The notes: a model not told the origin generated them from the sequence alone. A DNA stretch of 64,000 bases from Phenylobacterium sp. LH3H17 (GCF_024298925.1 NZ_CP101283.1:1054001-1118000); one strand, 5' to 3'; positions 1-7,738 are shown, numbered from the stretch's first letter. Made by a program: numbers and translations.

Positions 1-248
1 CCCTCACCCTCAACGTCAAGGCCGCGGTGATCCGTCCCGCCGAGCGGGAGAGCGACAAGGCCCCGGACTTCCGCATCTTCCACGCCGCCGTCGAGTTCGG
101 GGCGGCCTGGCGCAAGAAGAGCCGCGAGGATCGCGACTACCTTTCGGTCAAGCTCGACGACCCGAGCTTCCCGGCCCCGATCTACGCCTCCCTGGTCGAG
201 GCCGAGGTGGGCTACAGCCTGATCTGGTCGCGACGCACCGGCGACTAG
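1..248 (+). CDS. DUF736 family protein, C-terminal part
   Basis: The reading frame is open from the left edge (first full codon at position 3), so the true start lies outside the window. The visible C-terminal part starts [14 protein letters not shown], matching the family pattern of a short beta-rich protein of about 100 residues, and ends [13 protein letters not shown]736 proteins are of unknown function. They are typical of alphaproteobacterial plasmids and integrative elements, where they often sit near antirestriction, ParB-like or relaxase genes, which agrees with the remnant at 290-457 and the relaxase at 5239. A strong hairpin follows the stop codon at once. Confidence 0.8.
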   Translation, partial: LTLNVKAAVIRPAERESDKAPDFRIFHAAVEFGAAWRKKSREDRDYLSVKLDDPSFPAPIYASLVEAEVGYSLIWSRRTGD

Positions 249-258
249 GCCCTTGGCC

Positions 259-281
259 GGCGCCCCGCAGGGCGGGGCGCC
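259..281 (+). terminator. Hairpin after the DUF736 gene
   Basis: A perfect 10-bp inverted repeat, GGCGCCCCGC / GCGGGGCGCC, with a 3-nt loop lies 11 nt past the DUF736 stop codon. There is no T tract, so it may act as a weak or factor-assisted terminator or only as an RNA-stabilising structure. Confidence 0.4.
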
Positions 282-289
282 GCTCCCTC

Positions 290-457
290 CCGATCACAAT
301 CGAACCTGAGGAGGCCGCGCCCCGTGAGAATGACGCGGCCGATCTGGCGAGTTGGCTTCAGGTGCTCAAGGCGGACAGTCGGGCGGTCTTCAGCGCCGCG
401 TCCCACGCTCAGAAGGCGGCCGACTACCTGACGGGTCTTCAGGCCGCGCCCGACTAG
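290..457 (+). pseudogene. C-terminal remnant of an ArdC-like antirestriction protein
   Basis: The frame ending at the TAG at 455-457 reads LASWLQVLKADSRAVFSAAS, then HAQKAADYLTGLQAAPD. This matches the conserved C-terminus of ArdC/DUF1738-type single-stranded-DNA-binding antirestriction proteins with a zincin-like domain. About 54 matching residues are present. The family is normally near 300 residues, and the N-terminal DNA-binding domain and the metallopeptidase motif are missing. There is no start codon with a ribosome-binding site, and the preceding gene and its hairpin sit directly upstream. I read this as a deletion scar of an antirestriction gene that once followed DUF736. The identification rests on pattern memory of the family C-terminus. 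Confidence 0.6.
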
Positions 458-460
458 ATT

Positions 461-488
461 GGAGCCGGGGCTTCGAGCCCCGGACTCC
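461..488 (+). terminator. Hairpin after the ArdC remnant
   Basis: CCGGGGCT / AGCCCCGG with loop TCG, extended by GGAG / CTCC with one bulged base, starts 4 nt after the remnant's stop codon. It is probably the original terminator of the lost gene. No T run follows. Confidence 0.35.
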
Positions 489-743
489 CCAAGGACGCCC
501 AGGGCTCGCGCGCGCGGGCACGCATCGACCCGCGCTTGCGTCGAGTGGGCTCGTCGGCTGGAGCCGTGCAACAGCCGTCGGCCGTCGCGCCCAGGCGCCC
601 GCCCCCCGAGGAGAATCGACGGACACGACCACCTTGCCACCCAATGGCCCCCCGGCCGGCTCGATGGCCCCACCCGAGGAGATCGGGCGAATTCACCACC
701 GCGGTCCCGGGAACGGCTTAATGTCGTCGTCCTGGTGCGGTAG
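489..743. other. Non-coding stretch before the hemolysin III-like gene
   Basis: No convincing coding frame was found here. The sequence is very GC-rich and most open frames are composition artefacts. It must contain the promoter of the gene at 744, but no -35/-10 pair can be assigned with confidence. Confidence 0.4.
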
Positions 744-1421
744 ATGTACGTCATGGTCGCACCCGAAGCCGCCGTTCCGCCCCGCCACTATCCCACGGCC
801 GCCGCCAAGTGCGCCGACCTCGTCGTGCACGTCATGGGCCTGACGTTGGCGCTGGTGGGCGGGATCGTCCTGTTGGTGCTGGCGGTCCTGAACGGTGCGA
901 TCAGCCAGGTGGTCGGCGTCTCGATCTATGCCGCCGGCGTCGTCGCCATGCTGGCCTTCTCGACGGCCTACAACTTCGCCCATCCCCGCTATAGGCCGGC
1001 GCTGCGTCGTCTCGACCATGCGGGAATCTTCCTCATGATCGCCGGTTCCTACACGCCCTTCACCCTGCATCTGCCGGGGGCCTGGGGGCCTGGCATGACC
1101 ATGGCGGTCTGGAGCGTCGCCGGGCTCGGCGCGTTCTGCAAGCTCATGCTCATCGGCATCGATCGAAGGCTCTGGGTCGGGGTCTATCTGGCGCTGGGCT
1201 GGCTGGTGGTGGTGGCGTTGGCGCCGCTGATCGAGACCATCGCCTGGTATGCCCTGGCGCTCCTGGTCACGGGCGGCCTGCTCTATTCGACGGGGGTCAT
1301 CTTCTACCTGAACAAGAAGCTGAAGTTCGCGCGGGCGATCTGGCACGGCCACGTCGTCGCCGGCGCGGCGGCCCACTGGTGCGCCGTGCTGTTTGGCGTC
1401 GTGCTGGCGTCGAACGGCTAG
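744..1421 (+). CDS. Hemolysin III / TrhA (PAQR-like) membrane protein
   Basis: A 225-residue integral membrane protein with about seven hydrophobic segments. It shows the PAQR/HlyIII signatures: FSTAYNFAH, then RLDHAGIFLMIAGSYTP, and near the end HGHVVAGAAAHW, whose histidines with the Asp form the zinc site in this superfamily. Bacterial members are linked to membrane energetics and lipid homeostasis, and the hemolysin name is historical. ATG 744 is used here; an in-frame ATG at 753 is possible. It lies alone between the ArdC scar and a dioxygenase gene, as probable island cargo. Nothing indicates regulation. Confidence 0.88.
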   Translation: MYVMVAPEAAVPPRHYPTAAAKCADLVVHVMGLTLALVGGIVLLVLAVLNGAISQVVGVSIYAAGVVAMLAFSTAYNFAHPRYRPALRRLDHAGIFLMIAGSYTPFTLHLPGAWGPGMTMAVWSVAGLGAFCKLMLIGIDRRLWVGVYLALGWLVVVALAPLIETIAWYALALLVTGGLLYSTGVIFYLNKKLKFARAIWHGHVVAGAAAHWCAVLFGVVLASNG

Positions 1422-1519
1422 CCCTCAACCCGCTGACGACGACCGCAGCCGGCAGTCGGGGCCCAGGCAGGGTTGACGGTCATTTCCATTGGAGGAAGGT
1501 GAGCGAGAAAGGCGGGACC

Positions 1520-2431
1520 ATGCGTCAGCTGATCCATCTCTCCGCGGACGCACCGGCGTCGGAAATCGTCGCCGCGCTGGAGGCCGACGGGGCGCTCGTC
1601 CTCGACGAGGCTCTGGCGCACGAGACGGTCGACGCGCTGGTCGCCGAGCTGCGCCCCTATGTCGAGGCGACGGAGCCCGGGCGCGATGTGTTCTCCGGCG
1701 AGCACACGACGCGGACGGGCGCACTTGTGGCCCGCTCCCCGCTGACCCGCCCCCTGGTCATGGACCCGCGGATCCTGGCCCTGTGCGAGACGGTCCTGGG
1801 TCCCAATTGCCTTCGCTTCCAGCTTCACCTGACCCAGGTCATCCGGATCATGCCGGGCCAGGCGGCCCAGCCCATCCATCGTGACCGCTGGGCCTGGGGC
1901 CGCAGCCTCGACAGGCTCGAGCCGCAGCTCAACACCATCTGGGCCCTGACCGATTTCACCGCCGAGAACGGCGCGACCCAGGTGGCGCCCGGGTCCATCG
2001 GATGGCCCGACGACCGACGGCCGACCGAGGCGGAGCTGACGCGCGCCGAGATGAAGGCCGGCTCGGTCCTCGTCTACACGGGCTCGGTCTTCCACGGCGG
2101 CGGCGCCAATCTAAGCGCCCAGGACCGATGGGGCCTCAACATCACCTATGCCCTGGGTTGGTTGCGGCAGGAGGAGAACCAGTACCTCTCCTGTCCACCC
2201 GAGATCGCGCGCTCGCTCGATCCCGACCTGCAGGCTCTGCTGGGCTACGCCATGGGCAGCTACGCCCTCGGCTATTTCACCCCGCCGCTTCCCCCCGGCG
2301 AAGGACCCGAGGTCGCGCCCCCTGAACTGGCGCTGCGCGACGGCGTCCATGCCGGGTCCAGCCTTGGTGGTCACGACCTCTACGAGGCGAGCATCGCCCA
2401 GGCGCGCGGCGCCGGGCGCAAGACACCCTGA
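1520..2431 (+). CDS. Phytanoyl-CoA dioxygenase (PhyH) family protein
   Basis: A 303-residue non-heme Fe(II)/2-oxoglutarate dioxygenase-like protein. The iron-binding HxD is visible in QPIHRDRWAWG, the distal His in GSVFHGGGANLS, and a downstream Arg is suitable for 2-oxoglutarate binding. Members hydroxylate varied small molecules, and the substrate here cannot be told. ATG 1520 was chosen because AAAGG lies 7 nt before it. An in-frame GTG at 1499 directly after GGAGG, and a longer frame overlapping the previous gene, are less likely. It is transcribed with the gene ending at 1421 and probably belongs to the island cargo. Confidence 0.82.
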   Translation: MRQLIHLSADAPASEIVAALEADGALVLDEALAHETVDALVAELRPYVEATEPGRDVFSGEHTTRTGALVARSPLTRPLVMDPRILALCETVLGPNCLRFQLHLTQVIRIMPGQAAQPIHRDRWAWGRSLDRLEPQLNTIWALTDFTAENGATQVAPGSIGWPDDRRPTEAELTRAEMKAGSVLVYTGSVFHGGGANLSAQDRWGLNITYALGWLRQEENQYLSCPPEIARSLDPDLQALLGYAMGSYALGYFTPPLPPGEGPEVAPPELALRDGVHAGSSLGGHDLYEASIAQARGAGRKTP

Positions 2432-2742
2432 CATGGTCGCCTATCACATCCGAACATCCGTTCTCGACGATCCCCGTCGGGTCCGTGCCCGGCCCTGAAG
2501 ACCACCGAGGAAGCCGAGGCTGCCGTTGAACACCGCAGGGTCTGCGGTCGTCTTGCGTCGGAGCCGGAAGACGGGTCGGTCGAGCTTCAGGCGGTGACGA
2601 CCACGACCATGCAGAAGACGTGGGTCTGACAGGGCCGACGCGGCGGCCCGTAAGATTAAGTTCGCCGCGCCCTAGGGTCTGCCCGCCTCGCGCGCGTCTC
2701 TATCCATGTCGGACTGAGCTCGTCACGAGAGCCGGGGAAAGC
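2432..2742. other. Gap with a possible gene fragment before the recombinase
   Basis: No complete gene is seen. A frame ending at the TGA at 2627-2629 reads LKTTEEAEAAVEHRR and, further on, SVELQAVTTTTMQKTWV. It has a coding-like composition and could be the tail of a decayed gene, but I do not recognise the family. The rest should contain the promoter and leader of the recombinase gene. Confidence 0.3.
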
Positions 2743-4962
2743 ATGCCGGCTGCGCCCGTGTTCGAGGGGTCCATGCCATCAATCCGTCCTGACCGCCCGA
2801 GTCTCTTGGCGGCCGCTCGCGCCGGTATGTCGACGTGCCTGGGCGGCGTTGAGCGCGACGCCCTGGACCGCTACCTGCAGTCGCTGGCCCGCGGAGAGAA
2901 TGAGGTTCCGAAGCGGGGCCGAGGCTTCGACTGGAGCCGGATCGCGCGGGAGGCAGGCGTGGAGGCCGCCTCCCTTGGGCCGGCGCGGCTACATCTGCTT
3001 CCGGTGCTCCGGGCCTGCGCGCCGCCCGCCCGGCCTCGGGGCGCGACGCGAACAGGCCGGCCACGTGGACGACCGGGCCGGCGACCGGAGCCCGTGACAC
3101 CCTACCCCGAAGCGAGCCCCGAACCGTGGGAGGACCCTCCTGGCTTCAAAGCGGCGCTGGACCTGCACATGCGCCGGCATGGCGACAGCGTCTACCGGCT
3201 GCATCGAGCGTTGCTGGCGCGAGGCGGCAGGATCTCCTCCTCGACCCTCGCCGTCTGGCGCCGCGGCGGAAAGGCCCCCCAGAGCGTCGAAAGCCTGAAG
3301 ATCTTCACGCTGATCGAGGCGCGCTACGCCCTTCCGGAAGGCTACTTCCTGTCCAAGCAGCAGCGCCGTCCCAAGGCCGTCCGGCGTCGCGCGATCAAGG
3401 GGGTGACGCCGCCCGAGATGCGCCGGCTGACCTGGCACCTGCCGGACGACTTCGAGGCGCGACCGCTGGCGCAGCAGCAGGAGATCCTGGCCTGGGTGCG
3501 GGAGGTGATCGTCAGGGGTTCGACCGATTACAGGCGGTTCCAGGCTGCAGCGGTCCAGCGGCGCTATGGGCTCCAGTTCGCGGCCTCCGGGTCGAGGTCA
3601 AGGAAGAGCCGTGGGGGCGTGGCGCCGGCGTCCAGCGCGGACATCGCCACCCACGGCCTGTCGGCGCCGCTCGCGCTGCGCCGCGAGATGGCGGCCTTGG
3701 TGTCGTTCAAGACGGACGTGCTCACCGCGCCGGGGCTCCAGCGCAACGGGGTCTGGAGCGAGGTGACGGCCGATCAGCGGACCGAGCATCTCAGCCTGCT
3801 GTTCGGCGCCCTGGCGGCCGATCCGGAAGGGCCTGTCGCGGGCCGCGGCGCGCCGCTCGAAAGCCTCAGCTTCGCCATGCTGGTCTTTCCCGCGGTCTGG
3901 GACTGGTATGTGCGCTGGCGCGAAAGCCGGCGAGGCTTCTACACCCAGTGGGAGGTCGACCTGCTCATCCTGGGCTCGGCCTTCACGCGCGAAGGCACGG
4001 GCTGGATCCGGCAAAACCCGGCGCTCGCCGACCGACTCCAGCCGATCGAAGGCTTGATCTCGCCAGGCGACATCGCCGCGGCGCGGCGGGACTGGCCCGC
4101 GGCCTGCGAGGGGATGCGGCTGCACGCCCTCGCGCGCACCAAGGAGATCGCGCGGGTGGCGCGTGTGCATCGCGATCCCTTCGAGCCCATCCTGCCGATC
4201 CTGGAGGCCGACAACCCGCTTGCGGAGTATCGCAAGATCACCGACGAGATCGCCCGGCGCATGCCCGACGAGCGGCGCTATCCCAAGGCCGCCGCCGAAG
4301 CGGTCCGGGCCTTCCTGATGCTCCGGCTCGGGCTGCACACAGGCCTGCGTCAGCGCAATCTTCGCGAACTCATGCTGTGCGGCCGAGGTGCGATCCCGAG
4401 GAACGAGCGATGGCTTGAAGTTCATCGCCGGGGCGAGCTGCGGTGGAGCGAACGCGCCGGCGGCTGGGAGGTCTACATACCGTCGCTAGCGTTCAAGAAC
4501 GCGACATCGTCCTTCTTCGGTGCGCGGCCGTTCCGCCTGCTGTTGCCGGACCTGGCCGACCTGAACCTCCACATCGAAGCCTATGTCGCCCGGCATCGGC
4601 GGATACTGCTCGGTGGATTTCAGGATCCCGGCACGTTCTTCGTGAAGTCCGCCAAGGTGAACAGCCGCAGCGCCGCCTACGACCAGACGAGCTTCTACGA
4701 GGCGTGGCGGCTGGCCATCCAGAGATACGGGATCTTCAATCCCTATACCGGGCGGGGCGCTGTCGCGGGGCTGCTGCCGCACGGACCTCACAATGTGCGC
4801 GATGTGCTGGCGACCCATATCCTCAAGCAGACCGGGTCCTATGAGCAGGCCAGCTACGCCATCCAGGACACGCCGGACATGGTGGCCAAGCACTACGGCC
4901 GCTTCCTGCCGCAGGACAAGGCCCAGCTCGCCGCCCAGATCCTCAACAAGGCCTGGGTGTAG
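2743..4962 (+). CDS. Large tyrosine recombinase (site-specific integrase)
   Basis: A protein of about 739 residues whose C-terminal third has the tyrosine recombinase fold. The first Arg is in LGLHTGLRQRNLREL (near residue 536), HxxR is in PHNVRDVLATHIL (His about 683, Arg about 686), and the nucleophile is Tyr about 718 in AKHYGRF. The usual second His/Trp before the tyrosine is not obvious (YAIQDTPDMV). It is about twice the size of phage integrases. The long N-terminal part is helical and Arg-rich and may carry arm-type or core DNA-binding domains. Start choice is uncertain: ATG 2743 is used, with ATG 2773 and ATG 2827 (MSTCLGGVERDAL) as alternatives. The Pro/Arg-rich stretch at 2980-3100 could hide a frameshift. 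It probably excises or integrates the surrounding element. Confidence 0.82.
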   Translation: MPAAPVFEGSMPSIRPDRPSLLAAARAGMSTCLGGVERDALDRYLQSLARGENEVPKRGRGFDWSRIAREAGVEAASLGPARLHLLPVLRACAPPARPRGATRTGRPRGRPGRRPEPVTPYPEASPEPWEDPPGFKAALDLHMRRHGDSVYRLHRALLARGGRISSSTLAVWRRGGKAPQSVESLKIFTLIEARYALPEGYFLSKQQRRPKAVRRRAIKGVTPPEMRRLTWHLPDDFEARPLAQQQEILAWVREVIVRGSTDYRRFQAAAVQRRYGLQFAASGSRSRKSRGGVAPASSADIATHGLSAPLALRREMAALVSFKTDVLTAPGLQRNGVWSEVTADQRTEHLSLLFGALAADPEGPVAGRGAPLESLSFAMLVFPAVWDWYVRWRESRRGFYTQWEVDLLILGSAFTREGTGWIRQNPALADRLQPIEGLISPGDIAAARRDWPAACEGMRLHALARTKEIARVARVHRDPFEPILPILEADNPLAEYRKITDEIARRMPDERRYPKAAAEAVRAFLMLRLGLHTGLRQRNLRELMLCGRGAIPRNERWLEVHRRGELRWSERAGGWEVYIPSLAFKNATSSFFGARPFRLLLPDLADLNLHIEAYVARHRRILLGGFQDPGTFFVKSAKVNSRSAAYDQTSFYEAWRLAIQRYGIFNPYTGRGAVAGLLPHGPHNVRDVLATHILKQTGSYEQASYAIQDTPDMVAKHYGRFLPQDKAQLAAQILNKAWV

Positions 4963-5238
4963 CCGTCGCCGGTCCGGCGGGCCGTGTCGCGATCGGTGCA
5001 TAGGACGAGAACCGGCCAGGTCTGTATTCAGGTTTGTTCGATCATGTTCGATGTTGATCGATATGAACTGAGAATAGGGAAAACAAACGTAGATCGGTAA
5101 GGGCAAGATAAAAGGAGGTTTTTCCGGTCCTCATTTGTTGTACTCTATCCATCACTTACGGTGTCGAGGCTCGCTTCCGCCGACTTGCAGTGAGTTGAGC
5201 CTGATTTGACGCCCCGACCGGCAACGGAGGTTGGTGTC
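4963..5238. promoter_or_regulatory. AT-rich region upstream of the relaxase, possible oriT and promoter
   Basis: The 5010-5160 stretch is markedly more AT-rich than its surroundings and has repeated GATCGAT/TTCGAT motifs in both orientations (around 5036-5070), A-rich tracts, and GGAGG-like motifs. Transfer origins usually lie just upstream of relaxase genes and look like this. I could not identify a nic consensus, so the oriT call is only positional. GGAGG at 5226-5230 serves as the relaxase ribosome-binding site. Confidence 0.35.
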
Positions 5239-6474
5239 ATGATGGTTCGAGACAGCATCGAAGCCCGCCTTGAGGCAGGCGAGCCGGGCAGGGCGGCAGG
5301 CTCTCTCCCGCGCGGTTTGAAGTCCGATCCGACGGTGGTGCGCACGGCCCTGTTCCGCAGGTTGGCGGCGTCACGCGCCTTCGCCTTCGGAGATCGGGCA
5401 GGGGTGCTCTCCGCGGCCCAGCGACGGTCGGGCCGCGCCTTCCGCCTGGATGTCCGCCAGCGGGTGGTGGTCAAGGCGATGGTGTCGCGGCATGTCGGAA
5501 CGGGCGCGGCGCGAGGCGCGGCACTGGCGCGGCACGTGTCCTATCTCGGACGGAGCGGAGCCGGGGCGGAGGGCGCGAAGGCGGAGTTCTTCGACCGGTC
5601 AGGGGAGGGCGTGGAGGCCGGCGAGATCGCGCGGGCGTGGGCGAGCGATCGCCACCACTTCCGGTTCATCGTCTCCCCCGAACATGGCGACCGGATCACC
5701 GATTTGCGGGGCTATGTGCGCGAGGTCATGGGACAGGTGTCGGCCGACCTTGGCGAATCCAACCTGACCTGGGTGGCGACCTGCCACTTCGACACCGACC
5801 AGCCCCACGCCCACGTCCTGGTCCGGGGCAAGCGCGAGGACGGGCGAGACCTGGTCATCCCGCGCCACTACATCGGCTATGGCTTCCGGGGACGCGCCCA
5901 GGAGGCGGCCCAGGCTCGACTGGGTGACCTTTCGCGCCTGGAGGCGGAGCGACGGGTCTGGCGCGATACGGAGGCCGGCCGTTTCACGCCGCTGGACCGG
6001 AGGCTTCTGGAGGGCGTCCGGGCCGACGGCCTCGTGCCGGACGGCGTTGGGCGCAGCGACGCCTGGCACGCCCTGTCCCGCGGTCGGCTCCGACACCTTG
6101 AGCGGCTCGGCCTGGCCCACCGCGTCGGCCGGGCCTACCGGCTCGACCCGGATCTTGAGCCGACCTTGCGCCAGCTCCAGGTCCGCAAGGATATCATCCG
6201 CACCCTCAACCAGCGTCGGCTCGAGGGGGCGAGGGATGTTCGGGTCTTCGCCGGGGAACGTCTGCGGGGAAAGGTCGTGCAGCGCGGTGCGCACGACGAG
6301 ATCGGCGCATCACCCTTTGTGGTGGTGCGCGACTCCGCTGGCGTCGATCACTATGCGCGCCTGAAACCGGGGGAAATATCGCCGGAGCTCGGCTCATCGC
6401 TGACGCTGATTGGCGGTCAAAACGGCATTCTGTCGATCACGACGCGGTCGACAGGGCTCGACCAAGCACTTTGA
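5239..6474 (+). CDS. VirD2-type relaxase (DUF3363-like), compact form
   Basis: A 411-residue DNA-nicking relaxase that would start conjugative transfer. The His-rich metal-binding motif HFDTDQPHAHVLVRG is at about residues 183-197, preceded by HFRFIVSPEHGDRI. The candidate nucleophile is the Tyr in ARHVSYLGR. After the catalytic part comes the HYIGYGFRGRAQE segment and a divergent C-terminal part ending ILSITTRSTGLDQAL. Relatives are usually 550-650 residues, so the middle is shortened. ATG 5239 is chosen because CGGAGG lies 8 nt upstream; the earlier in-frame TTG at 5206 has no such signal. It is the last gene before the tRNA-Arg target site. Whether it is still active is unknown, since coupling protein and secretion genes are absent from the window. 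Confidence 0.8.
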   Translation: MMVRDSIEARLEAGEPGRAAGSLPRGLKSDPTVVRTALFRRLAASRAFAFGDRAGVLSAAQRRSGRAFRLDVRQRVVVKAMVSRHVGTGAARGAALARHVSYLGRSGAGAEGAKAEFFDRSGEGVEAGEIARAWASDRHHFRFIVSPEHGDRITDLRGYVREVMGQVSADLGESNLTWVATCHFDTDQPHAHVLVRGKREDGRDLVIPRHYIGYGFRGRAQEAAQARLGDLSRLEAERRVWRDTEAGRFTPLDRRLLEGVRADGLVPDGVGRSDAWHALSRGRLRHLERLGLAHRVGRAYRLDPDLEPTLRQLQVRKDIIRTLNQRRLEGARDVRVFAGERLRGKVVQRGAHDEIGASPFVVVRDSAGVDHYARLKPGEISPELGSSLTLIGGQNGILSITTRSTGLDQAL

Positions 6475-6607
6475 AAACCATGGAAAAACGCTGCATCGCG
6501 GGGACCCTTCCGACCCCCTCTGTGACCTATTTGCTCCCTATTTCGGATTTTCGAGCCACTACACACAATAAGAACACGAAAATATCCTGGAAAATCAATG
6601 GCTTCGA

Positions 6608-6684
6608 TGGCGGCCCGGAAGGGACTCGAACCCCTGACCTTCGCTTTAGGAAAGCGCTGCTCTATCCGGCTGAGCTACCGGGCC
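6608..6684 (-). tRNA. tRNA-Arg (anticodon CCT)
   Basis: On the minus strand a full cloverleaf can be drawn: acceptor GGCCCGG/CCGGGCC, D-arm GCTC...GAGC, anticodon loop TTCCTAA with anticodon CCT, and a T-arm with TTCGAGT. Discriminator G is at 6611, followed by an encoded CCA (6608-6610). The base of the anticodon stem is a G-A apposition. The 3' end points toward the relaxase side, which fits this gene being the integration site of the element to its left. Confidence 0.93.
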
Positions 6685-6863
6685 TTGCCGATCGTACCGG
6701 CGGATTGGTGATTTCCGCGGGGCCGCGACGATCTGGCAGACCGATGCCACGTTCGCCGCCCGGCGCCAAGCCAGCCATCTCGGGCGGGATGAAACTCCGG
6801 ATTGCGCGCCGGCACGACCTAGGCGATGGATAGAGGTCGGTCGAACCGGTAGGGAGCTACACA

Positions 6864-6983
6864 GTGCAGGGTGAGAAGCCAGTGGTGCCGGGATGGGTGA
6901 TCGCGATCGTGATCGCGCTCATGTCCGGCGGAGTCAGCGCTCTGGCGGTCTGGCTCCTGAGCGTGAGAGCCACCAAGGGCTAG
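6864..6983 (+). CDS. Small single-pass membrane protein (39 aa)
   Basis: A GTG-started 39-residue frame, preceded by a near-ideal ribosome-binding site (AGGGAG at 6851-6856, spacing 7). It begins MQGEKPVVPGWVIAIVIALM and ends in a basic tail SVRATKG. Residues about 9-33 form one hydrophobic helix with small residues (SGGVSALAV). No family is recognised. It lies between the tRNA and a PilZ gene on the same strand, in a stretch usually left unannotated. The good signal and composition argue for a real gene, but conservation was not tested. Confidence 0.5.
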   Translation: MQGEKPVVPGWVIAIVIALMSGGVSALAVWLLSVRATKG

Positions 6984-7042
6984 GCGCCCGGCCGGCCGCG
7001 GTCCTTTACGCGGCGGAAAACATTGGCGGTTAGGCTGTCGCC

Positions 7043-7387
7043 ATGACCGATCCCATCGTCCGCACCGAGCGACGATCGCTGGTCAGGCAGCGAACCCTCC
7101 TGCGTGGCCGGATCTGCTACGGCCTGAGCCATGTCATGTCGGTCGATTGCGGCATCCGGAACCTGACCACCCGGGGCGCCATGCTCCGCGTGCCCGCCGA
7201 CCAGCCGCTGCCGCCGAACTTCGCCCTGCTGCACGTGAGCGACGCCGTCGCCTTCGACGCGCGCCTGACCTGGCGGCGCGGCGAGATGCTGGGTGTGCGG
7301 TTCGAGGGCAGCCACGACCTGCGCGGGCCGGTGGACGGGGAGTTCCGGGCCCTGCGTGCGATCTGGGCGGCTCTGGCCTCGGCCTGA
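7043..7387 (+). CDS. PilZ domain protein
   Basis: A 114-residue protein built almost only of a PilZ beta-barrel. It starts with the Arg-rich ERRSLVRQRTLLRGR, continues with IRNLTTRGAMLRV in place of the usual (D/N)xSxxG strand, and has LTWRRGEMLGVRF near the end. PilZ domains often bind cyclic di-GMP through RxxxR and (D/N)xSxxG. Here the second motif is altered (NLTTRG), so binding is uncertain. It is convergent with another PilZ gene whose stop codon is 3 nt away, and the two proteins share the WRRG motif, suggesting an old duplication. Confidence 0.8.
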   Translation: MTDPIVRTERRSLVRQRTLLRGRICYGLSHVMSVDCGIRNLTTRGAMLRVPADQPLPPNFALLHVSDAVAFDARLTWRRGEMLGVRFEGSHDLRGPVDGEFRALRAIWAALASA

Positions 7388-7390
7388 GCC

Positions 7391-7738
7391 CTATTTGGCG
7401 GTCTGCAAGGCGTCCCAGGTCTGGCGTATTTGGGCCAGACTATCCAAGCTGGAGGTGGCGACGTCGTGGCGGCCGTCGAAGGCCACGCCGCTGAGGTCGC
7501 CGCGGCGCCAGCGCAGCCGGGCCTCGTAGACGATCCCGCCGTCGAGCTGCAGCAGCATGAAGCGGCCGGGCAGGGGATAGATCTGGGCGATCTTCAAACG
7601 CGCCCCGCCCTGGCTCACATCGACGATGTGGCAGTCGGCCCACAGGCCGTTGTTCGTCCCATAGAAGGCGCGCGCGCGGAAGTTGGCGGCGACGCGCGGG
7701 TGGGCTCTGCGTTCACTGTAGTCGGGGGCGTGGGTCAC
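7391..7738 (-). CDS. PilZ domain protein
   Basis: A 115-residue single-domain PilZ protein. Both ligand motifs look intact: RRAHPRV (RxxxR) near residue 10 and DVSQGGARLK (DxSxxG) near residue 42, followed by LRWRRGDLSGVAF. It is therefore the better cyclic di-GMP candidate of the convergent pair. Targets of such stand-alone PilZ proteins (motility, polysaccharide, cell cycle) cannot be read from the sequence. No partner gene lies nearby on its strand. Confidence 0.85.
   Translation of the reverse strand: MTHAPDYSERRAHPRVAANFRARAFYGTNNGLWADCHIVDVSQGGARLKIAQIYPLPGRFMLLQLDGGIVYEARLRWRRGDLSGVAFDGRHDVATSSLDSLAQIRQTWDALQTAK

Larger units (their letters stand above)
1..6607. mobile_element. Right end of an integrated element at tRNA-Arg(CCT)
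   Basis: The segment up to the 3' end of the tRNA-Arg gene is rich in conjugative-element functions: a DUF736 gene, an ArdC-like remnant, a large tyrosine recombinase and a VirD2-type relaxase. Integrative elements commonly insert at tRNA 3' ends, and here the tRNA's encoded CCA end faces this block, as expected if the element lies downstream of the tRNA. Beyond the tRNA the content turns to core-like genes. The left end and any att duplication lie outside the window, and no direct repeat of the tRNA 3' end was found inside it. The two metabolic/membrane genes at 744-2431 would be cargo. No type IV secretion genes are visible, so mobility cannot be judged. Confidence 0.5.

Noticed and set aside
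352..843. Several overlapping long frames in the first kilobase
   Set aside because: They overlap the hemolysin III-like gene start and the ArdC remnant and are Arg/Pro/Gly-rich composition frames.
5000..5200. A specific nic site in the candidate oriT
   Set aside because: No consensus of a known relaxase family could be matched with confidence.
6471..6833. A 120-codon plus-strand reading frame over the tRNA-Arg
   Set aside because: Its central residues (GGPEGTRTPDLRFRKALLYPAELPGL, shown here only in part by meaning) are the antisense translation of the tRNA; a known annotation artefact.
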